Origin: DATKHR01 sp035939575
GTDB taxonomy: Bacteria > Acidobacteriota > Vicinamibacteria > Vicinamibacterales > CAVVIG01
Length of the DNA: 64,000 nt
Direction of reading: 5' to 3'
Assembly: GCA_035939575.1 (NCBI GenBank)
Contig: DASZFS010000507.1
Location: 1-64,000 of the forward strand
Positions 45,618-54,226 of the stretch are shown here, in pieces. The translations under genes were made by a program, and so were the position numbers. The notes beneath the pieces are model-generated. The model was not told the origin of the DNA. It was given only the letters and a program-made list of their open reading frames with translations, and ran no database searches. Positions within the stretch are counted from its first letter, which is position 1; each line of letters begins with the position of its first letter.

Positions 45618-47483
45618 ATGGACCGAGCACGTCTCGCGTCGGTCGTGGTCGTCGTGTCGAGACTGATGTTCGTGATGACGACCGTCCACGCCCAGACGGC
45701 CGCGCTTCCCGAAGGATGGGTGGTCCTGCCCGTCGACGAGTACCGCGCCCTCCGCGAGCGCGCCGTACCGCCGCCAATCCCCCCGGTGACCCCGCCAGTC
45801 GATGCCACGCTCACGCGCGTCGACTACGATCTACGGATCGACGCCGACACCGTGACGGGTCGCGCGCTGCTGACCATCGACGTGCTGCGTGACGGCTGGA
45901 CGCGCGTGCCGATTCCAGCGGGATTGATGGTGCGCGAGGCCAGCCTCGACGGCCACCGCGTGTCGCTGGTCGACGCGGCGCCGCCCTACGTGCTGCTCTC
46001 GCACCCCGGCCGCGCGGTGCTCGCGCTCGACGTCGTCATCCCGATGAGCGCGGCGGCCGGTGCTGAATCGATCGTGCTGCCGCCGTCTGCGTCGCCGATC
46101 GTGCGGGCGCGCCTGACGCTGCCGCGAAACGGCGTGGAGCTCGCGCTGAACGGCGGGTTCGTCGCGGAGCACTCGGAAACCGCCGACGAGAGCCACTGGA
46201 CCGCGTTCGGACGCCCGAACCAGCCGCTGGCGTTGACGTGGAAGCGGAAAGTGGACGACCGGCGCGCCGAGCAGCCGCTCCGGGTCCGCGCGCGCATCAC
46301 TGAGCTTGTCGGTCTCGGAGAGGACGCCTGTCAGGTATCGGCGGCGGTCCGCATCGAAGTGCTCCAGGGCCTCGCGCACGAGGTGTCCCTGCTCGTACCT
46401 GCAGGGCTGGTCGTCAATCAGGTGACCGGATCGACTGTCGCCGACTGGGAATCCGCGGGCGGCACGCTGCGGGTCATGCTGCTCGAGCCGACCGCGACCG
46501 ACGCGTCCTTCGTCGTGCAGGCGGATGCGCGGACGCCGCGGGAGGGCTCGGTGCCGATACCGCTCGTGCGCATGCCGTCGGCGGAGCGGGAAACAGGTGG
46601 CGTCGCCGTCGAGGTCGCCGGCGCCGGGGAGGTCGGCGAGCAGCAGGTCCGCGGGCTGGAGCGTACCGACCCGTCCGAGCTCGGCGACATCGTCGCGAAC
46701 CGCGAGTCGCCGTCGATGATCGCGTTTCGGCACAGGCCGATCGCCGGCAGCGATGCTCGAACGCTGGCCGTAGATGTCGTGCGGTATACGCCGCAGGCGG
46801 TGTTCATCGCGAACGTCGAGGAGGCACGTTATCGCGCGCTGGTATCGGAGGACGGACGGCTGCTCGTCGAAGCGCGATACGCCGTGCGAAACAACCAGCG
46901 CAGCTTCCTGAAGGCAGTCCTGCCGCAGGGAGCGACGCTCTGGAGCGCGGAAGTGGCCGGCCGGCCGATCCGTCCGGGGCTCGCCACAGACGGGTCAGTG
47001 CTGCTGCCGCTCGAGAAAGGGCGCGCCGGCGATGAAGCGCCGACGTTTGTACTGGAGCTGGTCTACTTGCAACGCGTCAGCGTGTGGACGGACAAGAGCC
47101 GGCCGCGCCTCGAACTCCCGGCCCTCGACCTCCCCGTCTCGCGCACGGGCATCGAGCTGCATCATTCGCCTCGCTTTCGGGTGGAGCCGCAGCCCGGCGC
47201 GTTTCGCGTCGATAGCGACCCGGGTCCGTTCGCTGAAGCGCTCCGGCGTCCGCAAACGGCTCTGACCGTGGACATGCGGCGGCGCGACGATCGCACCGCC
47301 GGCGGATTGCAGGCCCTCGTCGACCGCTTCAAGAACGATTCGGGCGGCAGGACGGTCGCGGGAGTGCTGCCCCTGCACATCGAGTTCCCGGCATTCGGCC
47401 CTTCGGTGTTTCTCGCGTCCGAGCTGACAGCGGAAACCCGAGCGCCCGCCGTCGATCTCCTCGTCAGACGAATCAACAACTGA
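45618..47483 (+). CDS. Large secreted beta-rich protein of unknown function, member 1 of a paralogous pair
   Basis: A protein of 621 residues with a signal peptide (~1-26, ending VHAQ). The mature N-terminus contains WVVLPVDEYRALRERA and then LTRVDYDLRIDADTVTGRAL; the C-terminus reads VAGVLPLHIEFPAFGPSVFL followed by SELTAETRAP and VDLLVRR. Each of these blocks has a counterpart in the next gene product (SEYNRLMDLA, ADLRVRVDRDT, AAGVLPIRVDVPRAGTS, VSLRYKRR). Predominantly beta sequence; no catalytic motif, no lipobox, no membrane anchor. I do not recognise a named family. It is transcribed with its paralogue after a 44-bp gap. It is probably periplasmic or surface-exposed. Confidence 0.7.
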   Translation: MDRARLASVVVVVSRLMFVMTTVHAQTAALPEGWVVLPVDEYRALRERAVPPPIPPVTPPVDATLTRVDYDLRIDADTVTGRALLTIDVLRDGWTRVPIPAGLMVREASLDGHRVSLVDAAPPYVLLSHPGRAVLALDVVIPMSAAAGAESIVLPPSASPIVRARLTLPRNGVELALNGGFVAEHSETADESHWTAFGRPNQPLALTWKRKVDDRRAEQPLRVRARITELVGLGEDACQVSAAVRIEVLQGLAHEVSLLVPAGLVVNQVTGSTVADWESAGGTLRVMLLEPTATDASFVVQADARTPREGSVPIPLVRMPSAERETGGVAVEVAGAGEVGEQQVRGLERTDPSELGDIVANRESPSMIAFRHRPIAGSDARTLAVDVVRYTPQAVFIANVEEARYRALVSEDGRLLVEARYAVRNNQRSFLKAVLPQGATLWSAEVAGRPIRPGLATDGSVLLPLEKGRAGDEAPTFVLELVYLQRVSVWTDKSRPRLELPALDLPVSRTGIELHHSPRFRVEPQPGAFRVDSDPGPFAEALRRPQTALTVDMRRRDDRTAGGLQALVDRFKNDSGGRTVAGVLPLHIEFPAFGPSVFLASELTAETRAPAVDLLVRRINN

Positions 47484-47527
47484 TCGTCCATTTTCTGATA
47501 CGTCCCCTTTCGGTGCGAGGTGTCACC

Positions 47528-49804
47528 ATGACGACGTTCAAAGCTTTACCTTTCGTCCTCCTCACGCTGGCGAGCGCGGCCGCCGCCCAGCCACCGGCGA
47601 GGCCCGGCGAGGCAGCGCGATCCGACCCGTCCCGCAGCGTCACGCTGTCGCTCAGCGAATACAACCGGCTGATGGATCTCGCCAGCCGGCCTCCGCAGAC
47701 GGCGTCTGCCGCACCGGTCGGCGCCGTGCTCGCCAGCGCCGACCTCCGCGTGCGCGTGGACCGCGATACCGCGCACGGCGTCTTCAGCCTCACGGGCGAC
47801 GTGCTGCGTGCGGGGATCACCCGCGTCAATCTCGTGTCGGGCGCCACGCTCACCGAGGGCAACGCGGACGGCCGGCCGCTGCCGCTCGCCGCCGACGGCA
47901 ACGCGCACACGGCGCTGCTGCCGGGACCCGCACCGTTCGCCGTGACGCTGGAATGGGGAGCACCCCTGACGTTCGCGCCGGGACGGGCCTCCTTCGTGCT
48001 GCCCGTCCCGCCGGCAGGCACTGCGCGCGCCACCATCGACCTTCCAGGCGAGCAGGCGGATCTGCATCTGTCCGCCGGCGTCATCACCCGCCGGTCCGCG
48101 GCCGGCGGTCGAACGATCGTCGACGTGACGCTGCGCCCGGGAACGTCGGCCGAAGTCTGGTGGTCGATGCGCGACAGCGCGCCGGTGGCCGCCGCGCGGG
48201 AGGTGCGCATGCTGGCCGACGTGCTGACGCTCGTGACGATCGGCGACTCGGACGTTCGCATGGCCGCGCTCGTCGATCTGACGGTCGTGCAAGGCGAGCC
48301 GAGGACGATCGAGGTCCGTTTGCCGGCCGGCTATGAGCTCGCGGGCATCTCGGGCTCGGTCATCGAATCGAGCGAACCCAGAGACGGCGGCGTGTCGCTG
48401 ACGGTCAGCGATCCCACCGTGCGTCGACACCAGTTCCTTGTGAGCCTCGAGCGGACGCTCGCCGGGGGATCGTTCACCATGGACACCGACTTCATCGCGC
48501 TGCCCGGCGTCCAGCGCGAGCGCGGTGAGATCGCGATCGAAGGTCTCGGGACGCTCGAGTTGAGCGCGGCCGAACGCACCGGCATGCATCGGATCGACGT
48601 CCGCGAGCTCAACTCCGCGCTGCAATCGCTCGCGCGGCTGCCGATTCTGTCGGCCTTCCGCTACCAGCGAAGCACGAGCACGCAAGTGGCGCTCGCGATG
48701 GACGTCCAGCGATTTGCCGATGCCGGCGTGCTGAGCGCCGTGGCCGACCGTGCCGTCGCGACGACGTTAATCACAGCGGAAGGCCGGGCGCTCACCGAAG
48801 TCGCCCTGCACGTGCGCAATCGCGCGCAGGCATTCCTCAAGGTGACGCTGCCGCCCGGGGGGACGATCGTGTCGGTCGAAGTCGCGGGCGAAGCGGCCAA
48901 ACCGGTGGTTGGCGCCGACGGCACACGCGTGCCGCTGCTGCGGCCCGGGTTCCGCCCCACGGGTGTCTACCCGGTCTCGTACGTCTACCTGCACGCCGGC
49001 GCTCCGTTCGCTCGCAAGGGCGAGCTGCAGATGGCGCTGCCCAGGATGGACATCCCTGTGGGACTGGTCGAGTGGGAGATGTTCGTGCCGGACCGCTACG
49101 CGGTCGAGGCCTTTGACGGGAACGTGATCAATCGCGCCGTGCTCGCCTCTGCGCAGCGGAAGGGCAACAAGCGCGCCGACCAGAACGGAATTGGTTCCGG
49201 ATTCGGTTCCGGGATCGCTGGCGGCGCCTCCGGCGGCGTGACCGGCGGCATCGTTGGCGGCCTCCGCAGCCCTGGCGGCGGCGGCGTCTACATGTCGGTC
49301 ATTCCCGGCGCCTTGCCCGGCCAGATTCATGGCCTCGTCAAAGACGCGGCCGGATCGCCCCTGCCCGGAACGACCATCGTGCTCGACGCGGGATCGTCAC
49401 GCCAGGCCGCTGTCAGCGCAGGCGATGGAACGTTTCTCATCTCCGGCGTGCCATCAGGGACCGTCACTGCCACCGCTCGATTGAACGGCTTCGTGACACA
49501 AAGCACGTCGTTCACGTTCGATCAGCAGCCTCGCCAGATCGATGTCGTGATGCCTGTGTCCGCCGCCGACGAATCGGTCACGGTCACCGGGGCGGCTCCG
49601 GTGCCGGCGCCGCCCATGGCGACCATGCTGGCCGACGCACAAAAAGCCGAGCCGTCCCAGAACGTGATCAACCTCCAACGCCGGGCCGCCGGCGTGCTGC
49701 CCATCCGCGTCGACGTGCCGCGCGCGGGAACGTCGCATCAGTTCGTGAAGCCGTTGGTGGTCGATCAGGAGGCGACCGTCAGCCTTCGCTACAAGCGGCG
49801 GTGA
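47528..49804 (+). CDS. Large secreted protein, member 2 of the pair, with inserted carboxypeptidase-regulatory domain
   Basis: A protein of 758 residues from ATG 47528 (GAGG 7 bases upstream; a GTG at 47513 is weaker). After the signal peptide (TTFKALPFVLLTLASAAAAQ) the body parallels the preceding gene, including MALPRMDIPVGLVEWEMFVP in place of LPALDLPVSRTGIEL. Unlike its paralogue it has a Gly-rich stretch (GIAGGASGGVTGGIVGG) and then a CarboxypepD_reg domain (QIHGLVKDAAGSPLPGTTIV, GTFLISGVPSGTVTATARL), ending in ESVTVTGAAPVP as in TonB-receptor N-termini. The shared C-terminal block (AAGVLPIRVDVPRAGTSHQF to VSLRYKRR) comes after this insert. The function is unknown. Confidence 0.7.
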   Translation: MTTFKALPFVLLTLASAAAAQPPARPGEAARSDPSRSVTLSLSEYNRLMDLASRPPQTASAAPVGAVLASADLRVRVDRDTAHGVFSLTGDVLRAGITRVNLVSGATLTEGNADGRPLPLAADGNAHTALLPGPAPFAVTLEWGAPLTFAPGRASFVLPVPPAGTARATIDLPGEQADLHLSAGVITRRSAAGGRTIVDVTLRPGTSAEVWWSMRDSAPVAAAREVRMLADVLTLVTIGDSDVRMAALVDLTVVQGEPRTIEVRLPAGYELAGISGSVIESSEPRDGGVSLTVSDPTVRRHQFLVSLERTLAGGSFTMDTDFIALPGVQRERGEIAIEGLGTLELSAAERTGMHRIDVRELNSALQSLARLPILSAFRYQRSTSTQVALAMDVQRFADAGVLSAVADRAVATTLITAEGRALTEVALHVRNRAQAFLKVTLPPGGTIVSVEVAGEAAKPVVGADGTRVPLLRPGFRPTGVYPVSYVYLHAGAPFARKGELQMALPRMDIPVGLVEWEMFVPDRYAVEAFDGNVINRAVLASAQRKGNKRADQNGIGSGFGSGIAGGASGGVTGGIVGGLRSPGGGGVYMSVIPGALPGQIHGLVKDAAGSPLPGTTIVLDAGSSRQAAVSAGDGTFLISGVPSGTVTATARLNGFVTQSTSFTFDQQPRQIDVVMPVSAADESVTVTGAAPVPAPPMATMLADAQKAEPSQNVINLQRRAAGVLPIRVDVPRAGTSHQFVKPLVVDQEATVSLRYKRR

Positions 49805-49824
49805 GTAGAAGATCCCTGTCAGCC

Positions 49825-49894
49825 TTGAGTTTTGAGTCTTGAGTCTTGAGTTATGAGCGCATGACTCAGCACTTAGAACTAAATACTCATAACT
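49825..49894. repeat. AT-rich heptamer array with an inverted half
   Basis: TTGAGTT, TTGAGTC, TTGAGTC, TTGAGTT (49825-49852) are followed by ATGAG. On the opposite strand, 49867-49894 reads as degenerate heptamers TTATGAG, TATTTAG, TTCTAAG, TGCTGAG. GAGTTATGAG (49848-49857) and CTCATAACT (49887-49895) can pair. It lies between two convergent genes and may work as a terminator. Confidence 0.7.
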
Positions 49895-49899
49895 ACGGT

Positions 49900-51735
49900 T
49901 TAATCACTACGCTTCCCGCGGCCATCTCGAATGAGATTGGCCAGCAGCACGCTGACGAGCGAACTCCCGGTGTCAGCGGTGCCTCCGCCGCCGCTCACGA
50001 CGACGTCCGGCACGAGCTTGAAGCCGCTCGCCGCGAGCGCCCTGGAGATCTCGATGCCGGCGTAGTTGCCCGAGTCCATCGACGCGATCTTGAGCTTGAT
50101 CACATCCGCTTCCGCGGTGCCGACGGCCTTCGTTTTCTCCGCGTCGGCATTGCCGGTGGCGCGCGTCGCATACGCCTCGCCGTCGGCGACGAGCTTCCGG
50201 GACGCGGCCTGCCCTTCCGCAGTTTTGACGGCGGCGCTCGCCTGGAACGCCTGAATCTGCACCTGGCGCTCAGCCGCGACAACGCTCGCTTGCGTATCGG
50301 CCATCGCCGTCGCCTGCTGGAGCTCTTTGCGCGTCTCCTCGGCGAGACGCTGCGTGTCGAACGTCACCTTCTCCTGCTCGGCTAGTTTCCTGTCCGTCAG
50401 CGTCGTCATCAGCGCCTCGGGCGGAGTGATGTCGCCGATGAGCGTATCCACCGCCACGACGTTGTAATCCGCCAGCGCAGCGGAGATCTGTTTCTTCGCG
50501 TCCTCCTGGCGCTCGCGCCGCGTCCGCAGGAAGTCGATGACATCGGATCCCTGCGCGGCGTTTCTGAAGTAGTTGCCGATGGTCGGCTCGAGCACCTGCG
50601 TGACCAGATTGACGATGCTGCCGAACCGCGCGATGACCTTCGGCGCGTCCGTCCGGGGGATGTGAATGATCTGGCTGACATCGAGGTTGAACGTGAAGCC
50701 GTCCGACGACCGCACCGTGATCGTGGAGAGATTCTTGTCGAGATTGTGCGCCTCGGTCTTGCCGGTCGCCCAGTTCAGCACCACGTTGGCGGTCGGCACG
50801 AGCTCCACGCGATGCGTGTACGGGTTGATCGGATACTTGCCCGGATCCATCGGTTCGACCCAGACGCCTTTCTCGCCCCTGTTCACCAGATTCCCGTGCT
50901 TGAACCCCTCGCCGGTCACGTCTTTCCCTTCGCGTCCGACGTAGGCAATCACCACGCCGACGTTGGCAATCGGAACGATGGTCGTCTCCTTGATCTCCAC
51001 CGTCGCAAACCGCGGGTTGATGAAATAGCGGCCGGCCAGAATGACCTGCTCCTGCAGCCCCTTGCCCCCGCCGGCATCGACAAACGCCTGGGCGTCCTGA
51101 AAGGAGCTGTGCCCGTCCACCGGCTGGCTGGCAATCTCCCCCGCCGGCAAGGGATGGCCTTCTTTCGTGGTCACGATGCCCAGCATGTTGTCCGGGATGT
51201 CGAGCACCTTCACGTTCTGCACCGTGAACAACGCCGTGTTGATGCGGTAGGTCCCGGGGGGAATCACGGTCATCTGCGGGCCGCGCTCGCCGCCGCCTTC
51301 GAGAAACGCCCGCGCATCCTGGAATGAGTTGCAGTTCACGCGTCGCGCGAGCACGCGGCCGTCCGTCAACGGATGGCCGTCGCGAGCCTCCACGATGCCG
51401 ATGGTGTCCTGATTGATCGTGATGAACTTCTGGAGCGTGACGATGTACTGCCACGGCCAGAGACCGAAGTGAAGACCGGGCGCGAGCGCGTCGGCCTGCA
51501 GGCCGGCTTCGCCCTTCAGCGCGATGATGGCGCCCGCCGGCAACGTCCGGTGCTGACCGACCACCACGTACCGCTTGTTGACGATGCCTACCGAGTCTTC
51601 GGGCACGATGACCACGCCGAAGAGGCGCGCCACCGCTCGATAGAAGAGGAGAACGACGACGACCACGAGCGCGAGGGCCGCGATGGGAGCGCCAGGGAAT
51701 ATCGACAATGTCGTCCACAACTGCGCGTTGGTCAC
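49900..51735 (-). CDS. SPFH/Band 7 (flotillin-like) membrane protein
   Basis: A protein of 611 residues with one N-terminal membrane segment (IAALALVVVVVLLFYRAVA, ~18-36). After it, two similar ~50-residue units occur: DGHPLTDGRVLAR ... SFQDARAFLEGGG ... GTYRIN and EGHPLPAGEIASQ ... SFQDAQAFVDAGG ... GRYFIN. The Band 7 domain follows (VRSSDGFTFNLDVSQIIHIP, VTQVLEPTIGNYFRN), then an Ala/Glu-rich coiled coil (RKLAEQEKVTFDTQRLAEET, AEGQAASRKLVADGEAYATR) typical of flotillins. It is a likely membrane-microdomain scaffold. No NfeD partner is adjacent. It converges with the paralogous secreted protein gene and diverges from the polymerase gene. Confidence 0.88.
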   Translation of the reverse strand: MTNAQLWTTLSIFPGAPIAALALVVVVVLLFYRAVARLFGVVIVPEDSVGIVNKRYVVVGQHRTLPAGAIIALKGEAGLQADALAPGLHFGLWPWQYIVTLQKFITINQDTIGIVEARDGHPLTDGRVLARRVNCNSFQDARAFLEGGGERGPQMTVIPPGTYRINTALFTVQNVKVLDIPDNMLGIVTTKEGHPLPAGEIASQPVDGHSSFQDAQAFVDAGGGKGLQEQVILAGRYFINPRFATVEIKETTIVPIANVGVVIAYVGREGKDVTGEGFKHGNLVNRGEKGVWVEPMDPGKYPINPYTHRVELVPTANVVLNWATGKTEAHNLDKNLSTITVRSSDGFTFNLDVSQIIHIPRTDAPKVIARFGSIVNLVTQVLEPTIGNYFRNAAQGSDVIDFLRTRRERQEDAKKQISAALADYNVVAVDTLIGDITPPEALMTTLTDRKLAEQEKVTFDTQRLAEETRKELQQATAMADTQASVVAAERQVQIQAFQASAAVKTAEGQAASRKLVADGEAYATRATGNADAEKTKAVGTAEADVIKLKIASMDSGNYAGIEISRALAASGFKLVPDVVVSGGGGTADTGSSLVSVLLANLIRDGRGKRSD

Positions 51736-51831
51736 GGGCTGTTCTCCAGTCCGCTATCTTAGCGCCGTCGCGGCTCGCCGCTCAGCCCGGCATCGGCTGC
51801 ACGCAGGTCAAAACGCTCTTACAATCAGGCC

Positions 51832-53160
51832 GTGCCGAGCCGCACAGGACAGAGCCGCGCTGAGCAGGAGGTCTTGACGGTCGCCGGACGCGATGTGGTC
51901 GTCTCGAACCCGCGCAAGGTGCTCTTTCCCCAGGCGGGCTACACGAAGCTCGATCTCGCGCGCTACTACGTCGCCGTCGCGGATGGCGCGCTCCGCGGCG
52001 CGGGCGGGCGCCCCAACGTCCTCGTCCGCTACCCGGACGGCGTCGGCGGCCCGTTCTTCTATCAGAAGCGCGCACCCGACTCGCGCCCGGCCTGGATCGA
52101 CGTGGTCTCGCTGCGCTTTCCGTCCGGCCGCAGCGCTCAGGAAATAGTTCCCCGCGACCCGGCCGCGCTCGCCTGGATGGCCAACCTGGCGTGCCTCGAG
52201 CTGCATCCACATCCGGTTCGCGCCGACGACCTGGATCATCCCGACGAGCTGCGCGTGGACCTGGACCCGGTCCCCGGCGTCGAGTGGCCGCAGCTGCAGG
52301 AGGTCGCGCACGTGGTGCGCGCCACGCTCGATGACTTCGGGTTGATCGGCTGGCCCAAGACCTCGGGCTCGCGTGGCATCCACGTTGTCGTGCGGATCGA
52401 GCGACGGTGGACGTTCGACGAGGTCCGCCGGTCGGCGCTGGCGCTTGCGCGTGAAGTCGAGCGTCGCGCGCCGGACGTGGCCACGAGCAAGTGGTGGAAG
52501 GAAGAGCGCCACGGGGTGTTCCTCGACTACAACCAGAATGCCAAGGATCGCACGGTGGCCGCCGCGTACTCGGTGCGGCCGACGCCGGATGCGCGGGTAT
52601 CCGCGCCTCTTGCCTGGGACGAGATTGACACCTGCGATCCGAGGGACTTCACGCTCGCCACGATGCCGCCGCGATTCGCCGCGATGGGTGATCGCCACGC
52701 CGACATCGATCGTCACGCGTGCTCGCTGGCGCCGTTGCTCGAGCTGGTCGCGCGGCAGGAACGCGATGGTCTGGGCGACGCGCCGTGGCCACCACACTAC
52801 CGGAAGCAGGCCGGCGAGCCCGATCGCGTCCAGCCATCACGCCGCCGCACGCCCAGGTATCCCCTCGTTGAGATCGCGCGGGCGCAGCAGAAAGACGACG
52901 CGCTGGCGGGACTCGAGCGGTGGCGGGCGCGTCATCCGGAGGCAGCAGGCCACCTGGCGCCGGCTGACGTGCTGGTCGACGCGATGCGCGGCAGGTTTCA
53001 CACCTGGACCCGCATCCGCGTCAACCTTCGCCACGTGCCGGAGTCGCTGCGGCCGGCGCAGGAACCCCTCGATCCGGACGAGACGCCCGACGACTGGAGC
53101 GGCGTCAGCGGTCGCGACTGGCCAAGCCGAAAATCTTCCCGATCTCGTACGGCGTCGTGA
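51832..53160 (+). CDS. LigD-type NHEJ DNA polymerase/primase domain protein
   Basis: A protein of 442 residues with a GTG start. It opens VVVSNPRKVLFPQAGYTKLD, the classic LigD polymerase start, then FFYQKRAPDSRPAW, CLELHPHPVRADDLDHPDEL and RVDLDPVPG with metal-binding Asp143 and Asp145, then KTSGSRGIHVVVRI and FLDYNQNAKDRTVAAAYSVR. It adds nucleotides at DNA ends during non-homologous end joining. LigD is often one fused protein; here the polymerase is separate and faces an ATP-dependent ligase, their 3' ends overlapping by 56 bp. No Ku gene is in the window. The C-terminal ~120 residues are low-complexity and Arg-rich. Confidence 0.92.
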   Translation: MPSRTGQSRAEQEVLTVAGRDVVVSNPRKVLFPQAGYTKLDLARYYVAVADGALRGAGGRPNVLVRYPDGVGGPFFYQKRAPDSRPAWIDVVSLRFPSGRSAQEIVPRDPAALAWMANLACLELHPHPVRADDLDHPDELRVDLDPVPGVEWPQLQEVAHVVRATLDDFGLIGWPKTSGSRGIHVVVRIERRWTFDEVRRSALALAREVERRAPDVATSKWWKEERHGVFLDYNQNAKDRTVAAAYSVRPTPDARVSAPLAWDEIDTCDPRDFTLATMPPRFAAMGDRHADIDRHACSLAPLLELVARQERDGLGDAPWPPHYRKQAGEPDRVQPSRRRTPRYPLVEIARAQQKDDALAGLERWRARHPEAAGHLAPADVLVDAMRGRFHTWTRIRVNLRHVPESLRPAQEPLDPDETPDDWSGVSGRDWPSRKSSRSRTAS

Positions 53161-54226
53161 CCTCGAGCTGGTCGTAGCCGCAGTCCGCCGGTCGCTTGTC
53201 CGGCCGCCAGCGCCGAAAAACCGCCGCATGGCGAAACCGCCGCCCCTGCATGTGGTCGTACTTGACCTCGCACACGCGCTCGAGGCGCACAGGCTCCCAG
53301 GAGAGGTCCTTGCCGGCGCTCCAGCGGCTCTGACCTCCAGGCATGCGCGTGGTCTCGCCCGCTTCCCTCGCGCCGAAGTCGGCCCATTCGCGCCAGGGAT
53401 GGCCATCGAGCGCCCCTGCACGAAGCGGCTCGAGCTCTTGCGCGATCTGCCGTCGGGCCGCGAGCGTAAAAGACGACGTGACGCCGACATGGTGCAGCGC
53501 CCCTACGCCCCCTTTGGTGTCGTAGAGCCCGAGCAGCAGCGATCCCACGAGCTCGTTCCTGCCTCTCTTATGCCAGCGGAATCCGGCCACCACGCAGTCC
53601 GCCGTGCGCGCGTGTTTGATCTTGATCATCGCGCGCTTGCCCGGTTCATACGGACCGCGCTCCGGCTTGGCCACGACGCCATCAAGGCCTGCGCCCTCGA
53701 ACCGCGCCAGCCACTCCGTGGCCGCCGCCGGGTCCCGCGTCATCGGCGTCAGGTGGATGGGCGGCGTCGTATCCGCGAGCATCTGCTCGAGCAGGGCCCG
53801 GCGCTCGTCTTGCGGCCGGCCGCGCACGTCTTCCCACGCGAACGCCAGCAGGTCGAAAGCGACGAAGGCGGCCGGCGTGTCCCTGGCCAGCTTGGCGATG
53901 CGAGACGCCGCCGGGTGCAACCGCAACTGCAGCGCGTCGAAGTCGAGCCCCTTCGATGTCGCGATCACGATCTCGCCATCGACGACACAGCCGGCCGGCA
54001 GACCCGCGAGGAGCGCCGCATTCACTTCCGGAAAATATCGGCTCAGCGGCCGCAGATCGCGACTCTGGATGAAGACGTCCGATGCGCCGCGAAAGACGAT
54101 CGCTCGGAATCCGTCCCACTTCGGCTCGTACAGGAACGCCCCGATCGGCAGCTCGTCCGCCAGCTTTGCCAGCATCGGCTCGATCGGCGGCTCGAGTGCG
54201 AAGGCGGACGGTGGCGCGTCAGGCAT
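53105..54226 (-). CDS. ATP-dependent DNA ligase (LigC/LigD ligase-domain type)
   Basis: A protein of 373 residues. The adenylation motif is EPKWDGFRAI with nucleophile Lys36; further nucleotidyltransferase motifs are SRDLRPLSRYFPEV, VVDGEIVI, FVAFDLLAF, GLDGVVAKPERGPYEPGKR and MIKIKHARTADCVVAGFRW (motif V). The C-terminal OB-fold ends in RRWRPDKRPADCGYDQL. It joins DNA ends, probably together with the convergent polymerase. Its ATG overlaps the stop of the histidine kinase gene by 8 bp, so it is also the last gene of the kinase/antiporter/reductase operon, an unusual partner set for a repair enzyme. Confidence 0.93.
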   Translation of the reverse strand: MPDAPPSAFALEPPIEPMLAKLADELPIGAFLYEPKWDGFRAIVFRGASDVFIQSRDLRPLSRYFPEVNAALLAGLPAGCVVDGEIVIATSKGLDFDALQLRLHPAASRIAKLARDTPAAFVAFDLLAFAWEDVRGRPQDERRALLEQMLADTTPPIHLTPMTRDPAAATEWLARFEGAGLDGVVAKPERGPYEPGKRAMIKIKHARTADCVVAGFRWHKRGRNELVGSLLLGLYDTKGGVGALHHVGVTSSFTLAARRQIAQELEPLRAGALDGHPWREWADFGAREAGETTRMPGGQSRWSAGKDLSWEPVRLERVCEVKYDHMQGRRFRHAAVFRRWRPDKRPADCGYDQLEVTTPYEIGKIFGLASRDR

